Positions 50,944 to 59,386 of a stretch of 64,000 nucleotides of DNA are shown here, one piece after another (position 1 is the stretch's first letter; every line of letters begins with the position of its first letter). The stretch lies in the NCBI RefSeq assembly GCF_000484635.1, contig NZ_AXVM01000004.1, positions 186,001 through 250,000 of the forward strand, in the 5' to 3' direction. Under the pieces are notes generated by a model that saw only the letters and a list, made by a program, of their open reading frames with translations, was not told the DNA's origin and did no database searches. The stretch is from Comamonas badia DSM 17552 (lineage in GTDB: Bacteria > Pseudomonadota > Gammaproteobacteria > Burkholderiales > Burkholderiaceae_C). The position numbers and the translations under genes were made by a program.

Positions 50944-51795
50944 TCATTCACGCAGCTCCTGACCGTGACCTGGTGGGCGAGATTCCCGACCCGCCGGACG
51001 GGGCACCACTTGCGCCTTGCCGCGTGCCAGCGTCGCGGCGCGGCGACCCACGAAAGAAGAGACGTCGAAACGTTCCAGACTTCGGCGCGCCAGCGCTCCT
51101 TCAAAAACCAATCCCTCATCAAGGCTGCAACCAAGGCCATGGGCGATGGCTTCGCCCACGTCCCGCAATGCGTCCTTGTCACAGCCCAGGATGTCGCGCG
51201 CGATGCCATGGCAGCGGGGCATCAGCCCATCCGGCGGCACCACGGCCAGCACCAGGCCCCACGCCAGGGCCGTTTCGGCATCCAGGTAGTTGCCGGTGAA
51301 ACTCAGGTAGCGCGCCCGCACCGGCCCGATCAACCGAGGCAGGTGCTGCGTCAAGCCCCAGGCCGCTACCAGACCGACGCGGGCATGGGTATCGGCGAAA
51401 CGCGCGCGGGTGCTGGCCACCAGAATGTCGCAGTTCAGCGCCAGCTCGAAACCACCGGTCAGCGCAAAGCCGTTGATCGCCGCGATGGTGGGTTTGCGCA
51501 GCGCCCGGAAGGCGCGCATCAGGGGCGCATCAGGACCCAGATCCTCGGGCTGCAGCGGCGCATGCTCCATCTCCTTGAGATCGGCACCAGCGCAAAAGGC
51601 CTTCTCGCCAGCACCAGTGAGTATCACCACGCCGACTTGATCGTCAGTGGCCAGGGATGTCAGTGCGGCCACCAACGCTTCCCGCAATGCGCGCGACAAG
51701 GCATTGTGCTGCTCGGGCCGGTGCAGCGTCAGAGTGGCGACGCCGTCCGACACATCGACGAGCAAGTCGTCGCCCGCTGAAAAAGAATTACCCAT
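50944..51795 (-). CDS. Enoyl-CoA hydratase family protein
   Basis: A 283-residue crotonase. The first catalytic glutamate is kept (NGFALTGGFELALNCD), while the second site reads ADTHARVGLVAAWG, the wording of a large actinobacterial and proteobacterial hydratase subfamily. GGAG lies seven bases before the ATG. It follows the acyl-CoA dehydrogenase gene at 51975 after 179 bp on the same strand, so it probably hydrates the enoyl-CoA that enzyme makes. The C-terminus is extended and proline/arginine-rich (QVVPRPAGRESRPPG). Confidence 0.88.
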   Translation of the reverse strand: MGNSFSAGDDLLVDVSDGVATLTLHRPEQHNALSRALREALVAALTSLATDDQVGVVILTGAGEKAFCAGADLKEMEHAPLQPEDLGPDAPLMRAFRALRKPTIAAINGFALTGGFELALNCDILVASTRARFADTHARVGLVAAWGLTQHLPRLIGPVRARYLSFTGNYLDAETALAWGLVLAVVPPDGLMPRCHGIARDILGCDKDALRDVGEAIAHGLGCSLDEGLVFEGALARRSLERFDVSSFVGRRAATLARGKAQVVPRPAGRESRPPGHGQELRE

Positions 51796-51974
51796 GGATG
51801 CTCTCCGGCAAGGTTGTCGCGACGCCCGCACTGCAGCAGGCGATCAACCGCTCGAACCCAGACATCAGGGGCCTCGGGGAGGCAATGGTCGGCGCGCCGA
51901 ATCGGTCCCCCAAGGGATCTGGCAATGGCATGTGGATGCGTGCGGTTTCGATGGATCGCGGGCGCGGCCGGCGT

Positions 51975-53774
51975 TCAGACGAAGAGCAATTCCTGCGGCA
52001 GGCCGGACAGGCTCGCCAGCCCGGTGCGCGCCACCTCCGCGTGGCAGCGGGCCTCCGGCAGCAGGCGCGCGAAATAGAAGTGCGCGGTTGCCAGCTTGGA
52101 TGCGTAGAACGGATCGGATGAGCCCTGCGCGATGCGACGCAGCGCCACGCGGGCGGCTTGCGCGAACAGCCAGGCACAGACCAGGTGGCCCAGCGCACGC
52201 AGGAAGTCGCAGCCGGCGGCGCCAACCGCGTCCGCCTCATGCCGAGCCGCCTGGCCGATCTCCCCCGTCAGGCGCTGGATGTCGTCGCAACACCGCGCCA
52301 GTGCGGTGCCGAAGATCCCCATGCCGTCCTCGGCCTGGGCCGTTTCGGCAAAAGTCCGGATTTCGGCGATCAGTTGGTCGAACTGGCGTCCGCCGTCGTT
52401 CAGAATCTTGCGCACGATCAGATCGCGCGCCTGCACCGCGGTGGTGCCTTCGTAGAGCTGCGCCGCACGCAGGTCGCGCACGATCTGCTCGACCCCGTTA
52501 TCGCTCACGTAGCCGTGTCCGCCATGCACCTGGATCGCGATGTCGGCCACCACCGCGCCCTTCTCGCTCAGAAAACCCTTGACCACCGGCGTCAGCAGCG
52601 CCAGCCGTTCGGCGGCCGCATCGCGCTGCCCCGCATCGGCGGCGCCAGCCTGCATGTCGAGCGCGAGCGACAGCCAGTAGATCAGCATGCGCGCGGCTTC
52701 CACATAGGCCTTCTGCGTGAGCAGCATGCGCCGCACGTCGGCATGTTCGATGATCGGGTCGGCCGGCAAGTCGGGACGTTTTGCACCACCGGCCGCGCGC
52801 ATCTGCAGGCGCTCGCGCGCATAGCCCAGCGCACTGCAGTAGGCCGCCTGGCCCATGCCCAACGCCTGAACGCCCACCCCCAGACGCGAGGCATTGATCA
52901 TCACGAACATGTTGCGCAGGCCCTCGTTGGGCCGGCCCACGAGCCAGCCCACGCTGGCGTCGAAGTTCATCGCGCAGGTCGCCGACCCGCGCAGACCCAT
53001 CTTGTGCTCGACCGCCATGGCGGCCATGCCGTTGGGCGTGGCCGCCAGACCGGCATCGCCCTCGGGCAGAAACTTGGGCACCACGAACAGCGAGATGCCG
53101 CCCACACCGGCTGGCGCGTCCGGCAGGCGAGCGAGCACCAGGTGCACGATGTTGGGCGCCATGTCGTGATCGCCGCCCGAGATGAACATCTTCGCTCCCG
53201 TGATGCGGTAGCTGCCGTCGCCAGCGGGCTGCGCCCGGGTGCGCAGCAAGCCCAGATCGCTGCCGCAGTGGGGTTCGGTCAAACACATGGTGGCCGTCCA
53301 TTCGCCCGAAACGATGCGCGGCAGGTAGGCATCTTTCTGCTCCGGCGAGCCATGGGCCAGCAGGCACTGGTAGGCACCGCGGGCCGTACCCGGGAACATC
53401 GTCCAGCCCGGGTTGCAGCCATAGAAAACCTCGGATACCGCGCTGTAGACAACCGCCGGCGCGCCTTGGCCACCATAGCGCGGATCTCCGCCGAGCGCCG
53501 GCCAGCCAGCCTCGGCGAAGCGGCGATAGGCCTGGGCAAATCCGGCTGGAGACTTCACTCCGCCGCCCTCGACCCGGCAGCCCTCGCGGTCTCCCGCTGC
53601 GTTGAGCGGCAGCAGTTCGCGGCAGGCAAAGCGTCCGGAGGCTTCGATCGTCTGACGGATGGTGTCTTCGTCCCAGCCCTCAAGGCCAGGCAGCGCATCG
53701 AAGGCAGTGGATGCGTCCAGCAGTTCGTGCAGCACGAACTGCATGTCGCGTACAGGGGTGTCGTAGCAGAACAT
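51975..53774 (-). CDS. Acyl-CoA dehydrogenase, long form with C-terminal extension (DmdC-like)
   Basis: A 599-residue flavoenzyme, longer than the usual 380-400 because of an extra C-terminal domain (about residues 460-599), like the 3-methylmercaptopropionyl-CoA dehydrogenase DmdC group. The start MFCYDTPVRDMQFVLHELLD is characteristic, with AGGAG nine bases upstream. FAD-binding motifs are MCLTEPHCGSDLGLLRTRA and YRITGAKMFISGGDHDM; the catalytic glutamate is in QLYEGTTAVQARDL. It introduces an alpha-beta double bond into an acyl-CoA. Its promoter region holds dyad copy 2. The substrate may be branched or long; a sulfur-containing acid is only a family-based guess. Confidence 0.9.
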   Translation of the reverse strand: MFCYDTPVRDMQFVLHELLDASTAFDALPGLEGWDEDTIRQTIEASGRFACRELLPLNAAGDREGCRVEGGGVKSPAGFAQAYRRFAEAGWPALGGDPRYGGQGAPAVVYSAVSEVFYGCNPGWTMFPGTARGAYQCLLAHGSPEQKDAYLPRIVSGEWTATMCLTEPHCGSDLGLLRTRAQPAGDGSYRITGAKMFISGGDHDMAPNIVHLVLARLPDAPAGVGGISLFVVPKFLPEGDAGLAATPNGMAAMAVEHKMGLRGSATCAMNFDASVGWLVGRPNEGLRNMFVMINASRLGVGVQALGMGQAAYCSALGYARERLQMRAAGGAKRPDLPADPIIEHADVRRMLLTQKAYVEAARMLIYWLSLALDMQAGAADAGQRDAAAERLALLTPVVKGFLSEKGAVVADIAIQVHGGHGYVSDNGVEQIVRDLRAAQLYEGTTAVQARDLIVRKILNDGGRQFDQLIAEIRTFAETAQAEDGMGIFGTALARCCDDIQRLTGEIGQAARHEADAVGAAGCDFLRALGHLVCAWLFAQAARVALRRIAQGSSDPFYASKLATAHFYFARLLPEARCHAEVARTGLASLSGLPQELLFV

Positions 53775-53856
53775 GGCTTTTGTCTCCTGGCACCGGGACC
53801 TGGCATCAGGTGCCGCCGCGCGGTGTGCATGCAGTGTGCGGCGGCCGGCGGCGCGC

Positions 53857-53877
53857 AATATCGTCGTATCCGACGAA
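53857..53877. promoter_or_regulatory. TCGTCG-N4-CGACGA dyad, copy 2
   Basis: Arms at 53861-53866 and 53871-53876 with the spacer TATC, about 85 bases upstream of the acyl-CoA dehydrogenase ATG, a suitable position for an activator or repressor site. Confidence 0.6.
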
Positions 53878-53963
53878 AATCCGCGCCCTTCATGCGCCAA
53901 GAATGAACGCTTGGCCACCCTGGCTGGCGTGCCCATGCCGCCATCCCTCACAGGAAACCGACC

Positions 53964-55103
53964 TCACAAGTCGAGCTGGCGAGAAATCAGCTCCTTCATG
54001 ATCTCGTTGGTCCCGCCATAGATGCGCTGCGCGCGCGCATCCACATAGGCACGCGCGATCGGGTACTCCGCCATGAAGCCGTAGCCGCCGTGCAATTGCA
54101 CGCAGGCATCCACCACCTTGGCTTGCAGGTCGCTGCACCAGTACTTGGCCATGGACGCAGCCTGCGCGTCGAGTTCGCCGCGCAGCAGCAGCGCCAGGCA
54201 GCGGTCCACGAAGCTGCGGCCGATCAGAATCTCGGTCTTCAATTCGGCCAGTACAAAGCGCGTGTGCTGGAAATCGGCGACGGGCTGGCCGAAGGCGCGG
54301 CGCTCGCGCACGTAGTCCAGCGTCCAGCGGTAGGCCGCTTCGGACGCCGCAATGGCGGACACGGCAATCTGCAGCCGCTCCCAGGGCAGCTCGCGCATCA
54401 GGTAGGCGAACCCCTTGTTCTCCTCGCCGAGCAGGTGGTCGGCGGGTACGCGCACTTGCTCGAAAAACAGTTCACCAGTGTCTTGCGACTTGAGTCCGAT
54501 TTTCTTGAGCGGTCGGCCCTTGGTGACGCCAGGCAACGTGGTGTCCACCACAAGCAGACTGACCCCCTTGGCGCCGGCCGCCGGATCGGTCTTGGCGACG
54601 ACGATCACGAGGTCGCACACGGTGGCATTGGAGATGAACGTCTTGGCACCCGACAGCAGGTAGTGGTCGCCTTCGCGCACTGCCCGCGTCGTCACCGCCT
54701 TGACATCCGATCCGCCCCCGGGCTCGGTCATCGCCAGCGCACCAACCGACGCGCCATTCACCATGCGCGGCAGCCACGTCCGCTTAAGGTGCTCGCTGCC
54801 GAAATGCAGCAGGTAATTGGTGACAATTTCCGAATGCATGGTGAATGACAGTCCGAAATTGCTGCAGGGCGCCATCTCTTCCAGCAGCACTGCCGAATAC
54901 AGCAGGTCGGCGCCAGCGCCACCGTAAGCCTCGGGCACCGTCGGGCACAGCAGGCCTTGCGCACCGGCGGTGGTGAACAAGGCGCGGTCGAAACCGCCTT
55001 GCGCCTCCCAGCGTTCGATATGCGGCACGATCTCACTGGCCAGAAAGCGGCGCACACCGTCGCGGAAAAGCTCATGCTCGGGATTGAAGATATCGCGGTT
55101 CAT
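53964..55103 (-). CDS. Acyl-CoA dehydrogenase
   Basis: A 379-residue FAD enzyme of normal length. Domains in order: N-terminal helices (FNPEHELFRDGVRRFLASEI), beta domain with GALAMTEPGGGSDVKAVTTR and YLLSGAKTFISNA, and C-terminal helices ending RIYGGTNEIMKELISRQL. The glutamate of the usual YEGT motif is glycine here (IYGGT). The likely catalytic base is Glu242 in LPWERLQIAVSAIAASEA, as in isovaleryl-CoA and long-chain acyl-CoA dehydrogenases, which suggests a branched or bulky acyl substrate. It starts 11 bases after the LuxR regulator stop and is probably cotranscribed with it. Confidence 0.91.
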   Translation of the reverse strand: MNRDIFNPEHELFRDGVRRFLASEIVPHIERWEAQGGFDRALFTTAGAQGLLCPTVPEAYGGAGADLLYSAVLLEEMAPCSNFGLSFTMHSEIVTNYLLHFGSEHLKRTWLPRMVNGASVGALAMTEPGGGSDVKAVTTRAVREGDHYLLSGAKTFISNATVCDLVIVVAKTDPAAGAKGVSLLVVDTTLPGVTKGRPLKKIGLKSQDTGELFFEQVRVPADHLLGEENKGFAYLMRELPWERLQIAVSAIAASEAAYRWTLDYVRERRAFGQPVADFQHTRFVLAELKTEILIGRSFVDRCLALLLRGELDAQAASMAKYWCSDLQAKVVDACVQLHGGYGFMAEYPIARAYVDARAQRIYGGTNEIMKELISRQLDL

Positions 55104-55113
55104 TTGAAACTTC

Positions 55114-57852
55114 CTAAGTTAGCCAACCCGCGCGGCGCACGACCTGCACGGCTTCCATGCGATTTCGCGTGTCGAGCTTGACGTTGATGTTGCGCAAGTG
55201 GGTGCGGATGGTGGTCTCGGCAACGAACATGCGTTCACCGATCTGTTCGTTCGACAGCCCCTCGGCCACCAGCCGCAACACCTGCAGTTCCTTGCGGGTG
55301 AGAGTTTCATTCACCACGGTGGCATCCGGCTGGCGCGCGGTCGCCCCAACGGCAGGAATGGGCCGGGGCCGGGGCAACAGCCTGTCAAGAAAGGCCAGCG
55401 CGGCATCGCCGCTCTCCTCCAGCAGTTCGGTCGGTCCATCCCGCAGCTCGCGCAGCAAGGCCAGCAGCTGCGGCCCTTCGACCAGGAAGGCGCGCACATA
55501 GCCCTCGCCCGCCGCGAAGCGCACCGCCCTGGCGAGCACGCGCATGGCCTTGTTGCGCTGGTCGGTGCAGTACAGGGCTTGCGCAAGCAGCAGGCGCAGC
55601 GTCAGCGCCCGGCGCTCGCGTTGTGCGCGTTCGGCGGTATCCAGCTCAACGCGCAGGCTGGCAACGACATCGGCCGCATGGCCGGTCAGCACCGACCAGC
55701 GCGCCACGGCCAGCGCATGGGTCTCGACCTCGTTGGCGCGCAACGACGAACGGCCGACCCGCGCCCACAAGGCTTTGTCGCCGCAGTGGTCAATTTCGGT
55801 GCGCGCGCGCGCCAGTTGCCCCTCGGAAAGCAGTACCCGCACGCGTTCGAGCCGGGCGCTCGCCACCACGCGCGGCAGACTATCGCGATGACCGATATGT
55901 TCCAGCTCGGCCAGCAGTTGCAGCGCACGATCGCCATCGCCCCGGTCATGGGCAATGCGGGCCATGAGTACATGCGCCAGGATCAACTGATCCGGAATGC
56001 CCACGTGGCGGATCAGCGGGATATAGACCGCCAGCAGGCGCTCGGCCTGGTCGCAGCCGTCAGCCTCGAACAGCGCCTCTGCCAGCAGCACGCCGACCAT
56101 CGCGTTGCCATTGGTGGCGCGCGCGACGTCCGCCGCGCCGGCGCTGACGGCCAGGCGCAGCCGCGCCAGCGCCTTGCGCAACCGTCCCTGGGTCAGATCG
56201 ACCGCGGATTCGGCGGCCTCGGACAGGGCGAAGTTGAAACTGCCGCCCGATTCGCTCTGGCGGCTGCGGGCGGCATCGGCCAGGCGCAGCGCCTCGTGAT
56301 AGCGGCCCGCGATCATCGACAGGTTGGCCAGCGTGATCTCCAGGAAGCCGCGCACGAAGTTCACGCTCAGCGGCAAGTCGTCGAGCAGCGCGGCCGTCAA
56401 CAGCATCGCCTCGTCGGTCTGGTCGGTCAGCACCATGAGCAAGGGGCGCATGCCCAGGCGATGCGCTTTGACTTCCTCGTCGGGGTCGGCGCGCTCGTCC
56501 AGCCGGTCAAGCAGCGGCGCCGCCGCGCGCGGCCCACGTGCGAAGCACACGGCCCAGGCGTGGACCACGCGCAGCATGGGGTACGGATCAAGAATGCCGC
56601 GGTCAAGCAAGGGGTCGAGCCACCGCGAGAGCAGCCGCACCCTGCCCTGGTCGAGCAGCGACTGTGCATGCGCGCGCAGCAGCGGCAATGCCGAATCCAG
56701 ATCGTCCGCGGCCAGCGCGTGTTCGATGGCAGGCACCGGCCGGCCCTGGCCCAGGAACCATTGCGACGCGGCCCGGTGCAGGCGCGGCACCTCGCCGGGG
56801 TACTGGCGCTCCAGCTGCGCCCGCAGAAATTCAGCGAACATGCCGTGGTAGCGATAGCCATCGCCATCGGCCTGCAGCGGGCTCAGGAACAAGTGGGACT
56901 GTTCCAGCCTGCGCAGCATCAGGTCGCTGTCGCCGCGCGCGCAGATCACGTTGCACAGCGACACATTGAGATCGGCCAGGATGCTGGTGCGCAGCAGGAA
57001 GCCGCGCACGTCTTCGTCCTGGCGCGCCAGCACGTCCTCGACCAGATAGTCCATCACTGCCGCATTCGACCCCGAAAAACCACCGATGAAACGGCTCGGC
57101 TCCTCGCGGTGCTCCAGCGACACGGAAGCCAGCCACAGCGCCGCCGGCCAGCCTTCGGTACTGCGGTGCAGGCGCAGCACGTCGCCCGGCTCCAGCGCGA
57201 GGCCGCGGCGCTGGCACAGAAACCCGCTGGCCTCGTCCACTGAAAAGCGCAATTGCGTCGGTTCGATCTCCAGCAGGCGGCCGCGCGCGCGTAACCGTCC
57301 CAGACTCAAGCCGGGCACGCCGCGCGAACCGACGATGAGCTGCGCACCGCGCGGCAACTGGTCAATCAGCTCATTGATGAGCCCCAGCGCCGCGGGGTTC
57401 TGCAGCGCCTCGAAATCATCCAGGAAGAACGCGAATGGCGTCGGATGCGCGGCGACTCGGTCAATCAGGGCAAAGGCGAAGTCCTCCGCCCCGCCGGACC
57501 GGTACGCCTCGTAGAGCCGCGACAGGCCCGGCACCAGCGGGTCCAGCCCGGCAGCCAGCACGGCCAGAAAGCGCCCCAGGTCATTGTCGGCGCGGTCCAG
57601 CCGCAGCCAGCCTGTCGGCAACCCCGCGTCCTCGAAACGCCGGCGCGCCTGCAGCATCAACGTCGTTTTGCCGAACCCTGCCGGCGCGCGCAGCACCACC
57701 AGCCGGGCCGCGCCCGCGTTGAAGATGCGTTCGCACAGGTGGGTGCGCGCAATCTCGAACGCTGCGGACTGCGGCGGACTCAGCTTGGACGCGAGCGGCG
57801 AGGCGCGTGCGCCGCGCGCCGTTTCCCAATCAGCTTCACTATGTTCCGCCAT
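55114..57852 (-). CDS. LuxR family regulator, large ATP-binding (MalT/LAL) type
   Basis: A 912-residue signal-dependent activator. The N-terminal STAND ATPase has Walker A VLRAPAGFGKTTLMLQ (residues about 53-68) and a Walker-B-like FAFFLDDFEALQNP. The middle is a long helical repeat region, poor in conserved residues, presumably the ligand sensor. The C-terminal LuxR helix-turn-helix covers the last 65 residues (LTRKELQVLRLVAEGLSNEQ, IGERMFVAETTIRTHLRNIN). It lies inside the acyl-CoA cluster, directly before an acyl-CoA dehydrogenase gene, and is the only regulator there. It probably senses the substrate or its CoA ester, with ATP, and acts at the TCGTCG-N4-CGACGA sites; that link is inference. 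Confidence 0.92.
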   Translation of the reverse strand: MAEHSEADWETARGARASPLASKLSPPQSAAFEIARTHLCERIFNAGAARLVVLRAPAGFGKTTLMLQARRRFEDAGLPTGWLRLDRADNDLGRFLAVLAAGLDPLVPGLSRLYEAYRSGGAEDFAFALIDRVAAHPTPFAFFLDDFEALQNPAALGLINELIDQLPRGAQLIVGSRGVPGLSLGRLRARGRLLEIEPTQLRFSVDEASGFLCQRRGLALEPGDVLRLHRSTEGWPAALWLASVSLEHREEPSRFIGGFSGSNAAVMDYLVEDVLARQDEDVRGFLLRTSILADLNVSLCNVICARGDSDLMLRRLEQSHLFLSPLQADGDGYRYHGMFAEFLRAQLERQYPGEVPRLHRAASQWFLGQGRPVPAIEHALAADDLDSALPLLRAHAQSLLDQGRVRLLSRWLDPLLDRGILDPYPMLRVVHAWAVCFARGPRAAAPLLDRLDERADPDEEVKAHRLGMRPLLMVLTDQTDEAMLLTAALLDDLPLSVNFVRGFLEITLANLSMIAGRYHEALRLADAARSRQSESGGSFNFALSEAAESAVDLTQGRLRKALARLRLAVSAGAADVARATNGNAMVGVLLAEALFEADGCDQAERLLAVYIPLIRHVGIPDQLILAHVLMARIAHDRGDGDRALQLLAELEHIGHRDSLPRVVASARLERVRVLLSEGQLARARTEIDHCGDKALWARVGRSSLRANEVETHALAVARWSVLTGHAADVVASLRVELDTAERAQRERRALTLRLLLAQALYCTDQRNKAMRVLARAVRFAAGEGYVRAFLVEGPQLLALLRELRDGPTELLEESGDAALAFLDRLLPRPRPIPAVGATARQPDATVVNETLTRKELQVLRLVAEGLSNEQIGERMFVAETTIRTHLRNINVKLDTRNRMEAVQVVRRAGWLT

Positions 57853-57952
57853 CTAGTTTCCATACGGTTCAGCCAAGAACGGATGCACGTTTGCACTGTG
57901 CAGCGAAATTGGCCTACAGCCTTTTCACATCAAGCGTCTCAAGCTATCAATT

Positions 57953-57976
57953 GAATAGTCAATGGAATAGTCAATG
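57953..57976 (+). repeat. 12-bp tandem duplication upstream of the LuxR-type gene
   Basis: Two perfect adjacent copies of GAATAGTCAATG, about 100 bases upstream of the regulator start in an AT-rich stretch. This could be a recent slippage event or paired protein-binding sites. The rest of the 184-bp gap shows only a weak TCCCT/AGGGA hairpin near 57995. Confidence 0.6.
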
Positions 57977-58036
57977 ATCACCCGACCCTTGTTCCCTCTC
58001 TCTCAGGGAGAAGGCGCCATGCCGACGGGATTCGGA

Positions 58037-59242
58037 TCAAACCCGTGCATAGAGGGTCACCACGCAGGCGCCACCCAGACCCAGGTTGTGCTGCAGCGCA
58101 TGACGCACGCCCTCAACCTGGCGAGCGCCCGCCTGCCCGCGCAGCTGCCACACCAGTTCGGCGCACTGTGCCAGTCCCGTCGCACCCAGGGGGTGGCCCT
58201 TGGACAGCAGCCCGCCCGAGGGGTTGGTCACCACCTGGCCGCCATAGGTGTTGTCGCCGTCAAGGATGAATTTCTCGGCACCGCCCTCGGGGACGAAGCC
58301 CAGCGCCTCGTAGGTGATCAGTTCGTTGGCGGTAAAGCAGTCATGCAGCTCGGCGACGCGGATGTCGTCGGGGCCGACGCCGGTGGACTCGTACACGCGC
58401 CGCGCCGCGCGACGCGCCATATCGTAGCCCACGATCCGGCGCATGTCGTTCTCGTCGAAGCTGCTGTTGCCGTCCGTGGTCATGGCCTGACCGGCGATGA
58501 CCACGCTGCGGTCCAGCCCATGCTTGCGCGCGAAGCCCTCGGAGCACAGCACCGCGGCCGCGCCGCCGCAGGTCGGCGGGCAGCATTGCAGGCGCGTCAG
58601 CGGGTCGAACACCATCGGGGAGGCCAACACCTCGTCGAGCGTCAGCGGCTGGCGGAAGATCGCGTTCGGGTTGTTCCCGGCGTGCCGCCGGGCCTTGACC
58701 GCGATGCGCGCGAAGGTATCCGCATTCGTGCCGTAGAGCTGCATGTGCATGCGCCCGGCGCCGCCGAACAACTGCGCCGCCATCGGCACCTGCAGAGCGG
58801 TCCCCTGCGCGGCATGCATGGCGTCAATCAGCCGTTGCGAGGGGTCAGGCCGGTCGGTGTGGTGCACCCCAAGCGCACCGGGGCGCATCTGCTCGAAACC
58901 CAGCGCCAGGACGCATTCGGCCTCGCCGCCGGCGATCGCCTGGCGCGCCAGATAGAGCGCCGTCGAGCCGGTGGCGCAGTTGTTGTTGACGTTGATGACG
59001 GGCACGCCGGTCAGCCCGACGCGGTAGGCCGCCGCCTGGCCGCTGCACGAGTCGCCATGAACGAAGCCCGCATAGACCTGATCGACACTCTGGTAATCCA
59101 CCCCCGCATCGGCCAGCGCGGCACGGGCGGCGCTCGCACCCAGGATCTCGTAGCTCTCGCTGGCGCCGGGCTTGCTGAACGGCAGCATGCCAACGCCCAC
59201 GACATGAGCGCGGCGCGCCGTTGGTTCAGCGGAACTTGTCAT
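58037..59242 (-). CDS. Thiolase superfamily protein (SCP-2/SCP-x thiolase-like)
   Basis: A 401-residue condensing-fold thiolase of the lipid-transfer/SCP-x branch. The nucleophile is Cys89 (INVNNNCATGSTALYLARQA). AELHDCFTANELITYEALGF and GGLLSKGHPLGATGLAQCAE (His) are typical of the branch, as is the C-terminal HNLGLGGACVVTLY. Such enzymes cleave 3-oxoacyl-CoA with branched or cyclic acyl chains. A 41-codon frame overlaps its start by 17 bases. It is downstream of the ABC binding-protein gene on the same strand. Confidence 0.9.
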   Translation of the reverse strand: MTSSAEPTARRAHVVGVGMLPFSKPGASESYEILGASAARAALADAGVDYQSVDQVYAGFVHGDSCSGQAAAYRVGLTGVPVINVNNNCATGSTALYLARQAIAGGEAECVLALGFEQMRPGALGVHHTDRPDPSQRLIDAMHAAQGTALQVPMAAQLFGGAGRMHMQLYGTNADTFARIAVKARRHAGNNPNAIFRQPLTLDEVLASPMVFDPLTRLQCCPPTCGGAAAVLCSEGFARKHGLDRSVVIAGQAMTTDGNSSFDENDMRRIVGYDMARRAARRVYESTGVGPDDIRVAELHDCFTANELITYEALGFVPEGGAEKFILDGDNTYGGQVVTNPSGGLLSKGHPLGATGLAQCAELVWQLRGQAGARQVEGVRHALQHNLGLGGACVVTLYARV

Positions 59243-59351
59243 GGTCGGGCACCGCTTTCCAGCAGCCATCGGATGTGGCGCCCTGGGGCTGCGCCACGGC
59301 GGCAGCACTGGCGACAAAGCCCGCCCGCAGCAGAGAAAGCCGCAATTTCAT
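59226..59351 (-). CDS. Short ORF (41 codons) with signal-like N-terminus, leader or remnant
   Basis: It starts MKLRLSLLRAGFVASAAAVA and ends SDGCWKAVPDHDKFR, with an excellent ribosome binding site (AAGGA six bases before ATG). It lies between the binding-protein gene and the thiolase gene and overlaps the thiolase start by 17 bases. The N-terminus looks like a secretion signal and the remainder is too short to fold alone. It could be a remnant of another exported protein, or a leader whose translation is coupled to the thiolase, which lacks a good ribosome binding site of its own. Confidence 0.4.
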   Translation of the reverse strand: MKLRLSLLRAGFVASAAAVAQPQGATSDGCWKAVPDHDKFR

Positions 59352-59386
59352 GGTGATTCCTTGCGTCGGGTGGAAGACGAGAATTT

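Noticed and set aside
55198-57243. Open frame of 681 codons opposite the LuxR-type regulator
   Set aside because: The regulator has an intact Walker A and LuxR helix-turn-helix; the opposite frame has only low-complexity composition.
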